DNA of 64,000 nucleotides. Origin: Syntrophotalea acetylenivorans (GTDB taxonomy: Bacteria > Desulfobacterota > Desulfuromonadia > Desulfuromonadales > Syntrophotaleaceae). Shown here one piece after another: positions 61,709 through 64,000 of the stretch; position 1 is the first letter of the stretch, and the number at the start of each line of letters is the position of its first letter. Location: NCBI RefSeq assembly GCF_001887775.1, contig NZ_CP015519.1, forward strand, positions 2,418,001 through 2,482,000, given 5' to 3'. The notes under the pieces are model-generated. The model saw only the letters and a list, made by a program, of their open reading frames with translations. It did no database searches and had not been told where the DNA came from. The position numbers and the translations under genes are program-made.

Positions 61709-62806
61709 TCAGCTCTGATAAGGCAGGTTAAGGGCATCGGCCACGGCGTGGTGACGCACCTGGCCGGCGAAAACATTGAGGCCGCGTCTTAGCACGGTGT
61801 TGGCTTTCAGGGCCTGTTGAACGCCGAGTCGGGCCAGTTGTTGGATATAGGGAAGGGTACTGTTAGTCAGGGCGAAGGTACTGGTCTGGCACACCGCGCC
61901 CGGCATGTTGGCGACCCCGTAATGTAAGACTCCGTGGTCGAGATAGACCGGCTCGTCATGACTGGTCGGTCGGGTAGTGGCAATGCAGCCACCCTGGTCG
62001 ACCGCTACGTCAATAATGACACTGCCTGGGCTCATTTGCGCGACCAGCGGTTCCGGGACCAGCTGCGGTGTGCGGCCGCCGGGAATCAGGACCGCGCCGA
62101 TTACCAGATCGGCACGGCTGACTTCGTCCTCGATGTTCTGAGAATTGGAGATGAGGGTCAGGATGTGGTTGCCGTAATGGTCGTCGAGTACCGCCAGGCG
62201 GGCCGGATCGATGTCGAGCACGGTTACGTCCGCGCCCATGCCGACGGCGATGCGGACGGCGTTGCTGCCCACGGTTCCGGCACCAAGCACGACTACTCGG
62301 CCGGGGCGCACTCCTGGTGCTCCGGCCAACAGCACGCCCTTGCCGCCGTGCTCTTTTTGCAGGAAATGAGCACCAACCTGGATCGACATGCGACCGGCGA
62401 CTTCACTCATGGGTTGCAGCAGGGGCAGGGTGCCATCGTCATGCTGCACCGTTTCATAAGCGATGCCCGTGATCCGTTTTTTAAGCAGCAGATCGGTCAG
62501 CTCAGGCGCTGCAGCCAGGTGGAGAAAGGTAAACAGGATCTGCTCCGGCTGCAACAGTTCATATTCTGTCGGTAACGGTTCTTTGACCTTTACGACCAGT
62601 TCCGCCTGCTCATAGACGCGGGCGGCTGAAGGCTCCAGTTGGGCCCCGACGGCCAGGTATTGTTCATCGGTCAGGCCACTGCCGAGACCGGCCCCCTTCT
62701 CGATCACTACTTGATGGCCGTCTTCAATCAAGGTGCGCGCCCCGGCCGGAGTTATGCCGACCCGGTATTCACGCTCTTTGATCTCTTTGGGAACCCCTAC
62801 GATCAT
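61709..62806 (-). CDS. ald: Alanine dehydrogenase
   Basis: 365 residues. The N-terminal IVGVPKEIKEREYRVGITP is the classic alanine dehydrogenase start with Arg15-type residue; KVKEPLPTEY has Lys of the substrate site; VVVLGAGTVGSNAVRIAVGMGADVTVLDID is the NAD-binding fold. LHYGVANMPGAVCQTSTFALTN matches the C-terminal part. It catalyses reversible deamination of L-alanine to pyruvate with NAD. Length fits the family. A 68-base gap separates it from serA upstream on the same strand, so they may be co-transcribed. Confidence 0.94.
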   Translation of the reverse strand: MIVGVPKEIKEREYRVGITPAGARTLIEDGHQVVIEKGAGLGSGLTDEQYLAVGAQLEPSAARVYEQAELVVKVKEPLPTEYELLQPEQILFTFLHLAAAPELTDLLLKKRITGIAYETVQHDDGTLPLLQPMSEVAGRMSIQVGAHFLQKEHGGKGVLLAGAPGVRPGRVVVLGAGTVGSNAVRIAVGMGADVTVLDIDPARLAVLDDHYGNHILTLISNSQNIEDEVSRADLVIGAVLIPGGRTPQLVPEPLVAQMSPGSVIIDVAVDQGGCIATTRPTSHDEPVYLDHGVLHYGVANMPGAVCQTSTFALTNSTLPYIQQLARLGVQQALKANTVLRRGLNVFAGQVRHHAVADALNLPYQS

Positions 62807-62874
62807 GGTTTTGTCCTCAGTAAACGTGCCGCTGCCGGTTTAACCCGGTCAGCGGCACGGACAGAAGAACTTTC

Positions 62875-64000
62875 TTACTCGGCTTTGGCTTTCACCAGGT
62901 GCAGATATTTGATGAAGTTAGCCTCGACGGTTTGGCCGATCTCCTCGACTACGTTGGCGGGAACCGCCGAGTCAAGTGACAGGATAACCATCGCTTCGCC
63001 CTGTTTTTCCTGGCGGCCGAGGTTCATGGCCGCGATGTTGATATCGTGCTCTCCCATGACCTGACCAATCTTTCCGATCATGCCGGGGCGGTCGAGGTAA
63101 GTGATAAGCAACATGTGCTCTTCGGGTACAAAATCGACCCGATAGTCGCGCAGCTGCACAATGCGGGGCTGACCTTCGAAATGGGTGCCGGTGATGGAAC
63201 GGCGCAGGTTGGGACCTTCGATGGAGATCGTTACCGAACTGGAGAAACTATCGGAATCGTTGTCCGAAACCTCTTCGACAGCGACGCCCATGTCTTCGGC
63301 GATCAGGGCGGCGTTAACCATATTGACGTCCTGTTCGACCTTGTTGTTGAGCAGTGCGGCCAGACCGCAGACGGTCAACGGGTTGCAATCGTAGGCGGCT
63401 ACTTTGCCCTGATAAGTGAAGGTGACCTTGTTGAGGTTGGAGTCGGCCAGTTGGGCGACAAACTCGGCCATGATGTTCACCAGGTTGAGGAACGGGCGCA
63501 TCTGGTCCATCTCGGCGCTGTCGAAGCGGGGGATATTGGCAGCGTAGGTAAGCGGCTGCTCGTTGATGTAGCGAACCATGTCCTTGGCTACGTCAATGGC
63601 GACATTGATCTGTGCTTCCTTGCTGGAGGCTGCCAGGTGGGGGATAGACAGTACCCGCTCGTGACCGATGAGTTTTTTGACCTTGTCGGTTTTGGGCGGT
63701 TCTTCGCTCCATACGTCGATGCCGGCGTTGGCTACTTTGCCGCTTTCCAGAGCTTCAAAGAGGGCCTCTTCATCGATAACTCCCCGCGGGCGGTATTGAA
63801 AATCGACACGCCATCCTTCATGGCTGCCAGTTGCTCGGTGCTGATCAGGTTGCGGGTGCCGTCGGTAAGGGGCACGTGAACAGTGATGATGTCGGCGGTC
63901 TTGATCAGTTCGTCCAATGTCACCAGGCGTACGCCGAGGTCCTCGGCGCGTTGCTCGGAGATATAGGGGTCGGCGCCGATCACCTCGCAACCGAAGGCCT
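62875..64000 (-). pseudogene. serA: D-3-phosphoglycerate dehydrogenase, frameshifted, 5' end outside window
   Basis: Two frames hold one gene. From the window edge to about 63785 one frame reads EVIGADPYIS, IITVHVPLTDGTRNLI and FNTARG; the other carries on with GVIDEEALFEALESG, then an IDVWSEEPP segment and KKLIGHERVLSIPHLAAS. Joining needs one extra base: the minus-strand run CGC GGG GAG TTA should be CGC GGG GGA GTT. So one G is missing in the run at 63782-63785. After the catalytic and NAD domains come the allosteric spacer domain (to about 63080) and a C-terminal ACT domain (MLLITYLDRPGMIGKIGQVMG). It starts serine synthesis, so a true loss would be costly; sequencing error is likely. Confidence 0.85.

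Overview
The window is a 64-kb piece of chromosome from a Gram-negative bacterium, most likely a deltaproteobacterial anaerobe of the Desulfuromonas/Geobacter type (inference). The gene set points that way: oxygen-independent class III ribonucleotide reductase, a 2-hydroxyacyl-CoA dehydratase-like enzyme with its ATPase activator, a c-type cytochrome, a split transketolase, a sigma-54 response regulator, FadL- and OmpA-type outer membrane proteins, a four-module CoA-disulfide-reductase-like flavoprotein and many signalling proteins. No rRNA, CRISPR array, prophage or complete insertion sequence was seen. Coding is dense, on both strands.

Layout. 1-7.5 kb: end of an SbcC/Rad50-like ATPase, a NUDT9-type ADP-ribose hydrolase, a DMT permease, then nrdD, a separate 48-residue glycyl-radical polypeptide and nrdG, preceded by two NrdR boxes. 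7.6-13.3 kb: an A+T-richer accessory island ending at a bidirectional terminator. It starts with a TIR-like gene and a caspase-like protease gene only 3 bases apart (a probable anti-phage pair resembling TIR/caspase Thoeris), followed by integron-type attC sites separating single-gene cassettes (DUF4145, membrane/OB-fold, ZIP transporter), a RAYT/REP-type miniature element and an outer membrane phospholipase gene. No integron integrase is visible, so this looks like a cluster of attC sites lacking an integrase. 13.4-24.9 kb: small redox protein, TfoX-like protein, two membrane-protein genes, an M48 protease, a MYG1/DHH-like protein, an SLC12-like transporter, a DUF364 remnant and an OmpA/TSP3 protein.

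25-35.7 kb: diheme cytochrome, dehydratase activator and dehydratase-like genes as one unit; murI, a GerMN protein and a short metH; split transketolase; a sigma-54 activator. 35.8-43.6 kb: metallo-beta-lactamase fold protein, class II photolyase, then mscS, an AAA ATPase and corA as a probable operon, divergent from a TudS/DUF1722 gene. 43.6-52.9 kb: a signalling block with a single-domain receiver, a kinase with nine PAS domains, a receiver-PAS-GGDEF protein and two paralogous MshEN-like/receiver proteins. 53-58.3 kb: two periplasmic thioredoxin-like proteins, a FadL porin and the persulfide/CoA-disulfide reductase-like fusion. 58.8-64 kb: an ELWxxDGT-repeat lipoprotein, a radical SAM protein with a SPASM-like region in front, initiator tRNA, a tiny Cys-rich protein, alanine dehydrogenase and a frameshifted, window-truncated serA.

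Two genes (the PAS kinase and serA) are broken by what looks like one missing G in a G run. This may be homopolymer sequencing error, although the kinase site is also a perfect -1 slippery heptamer. The most interesting parts are the TIR/caspase pair in an integron-cassette setting and the physically split class III ribonucleotide reductase.
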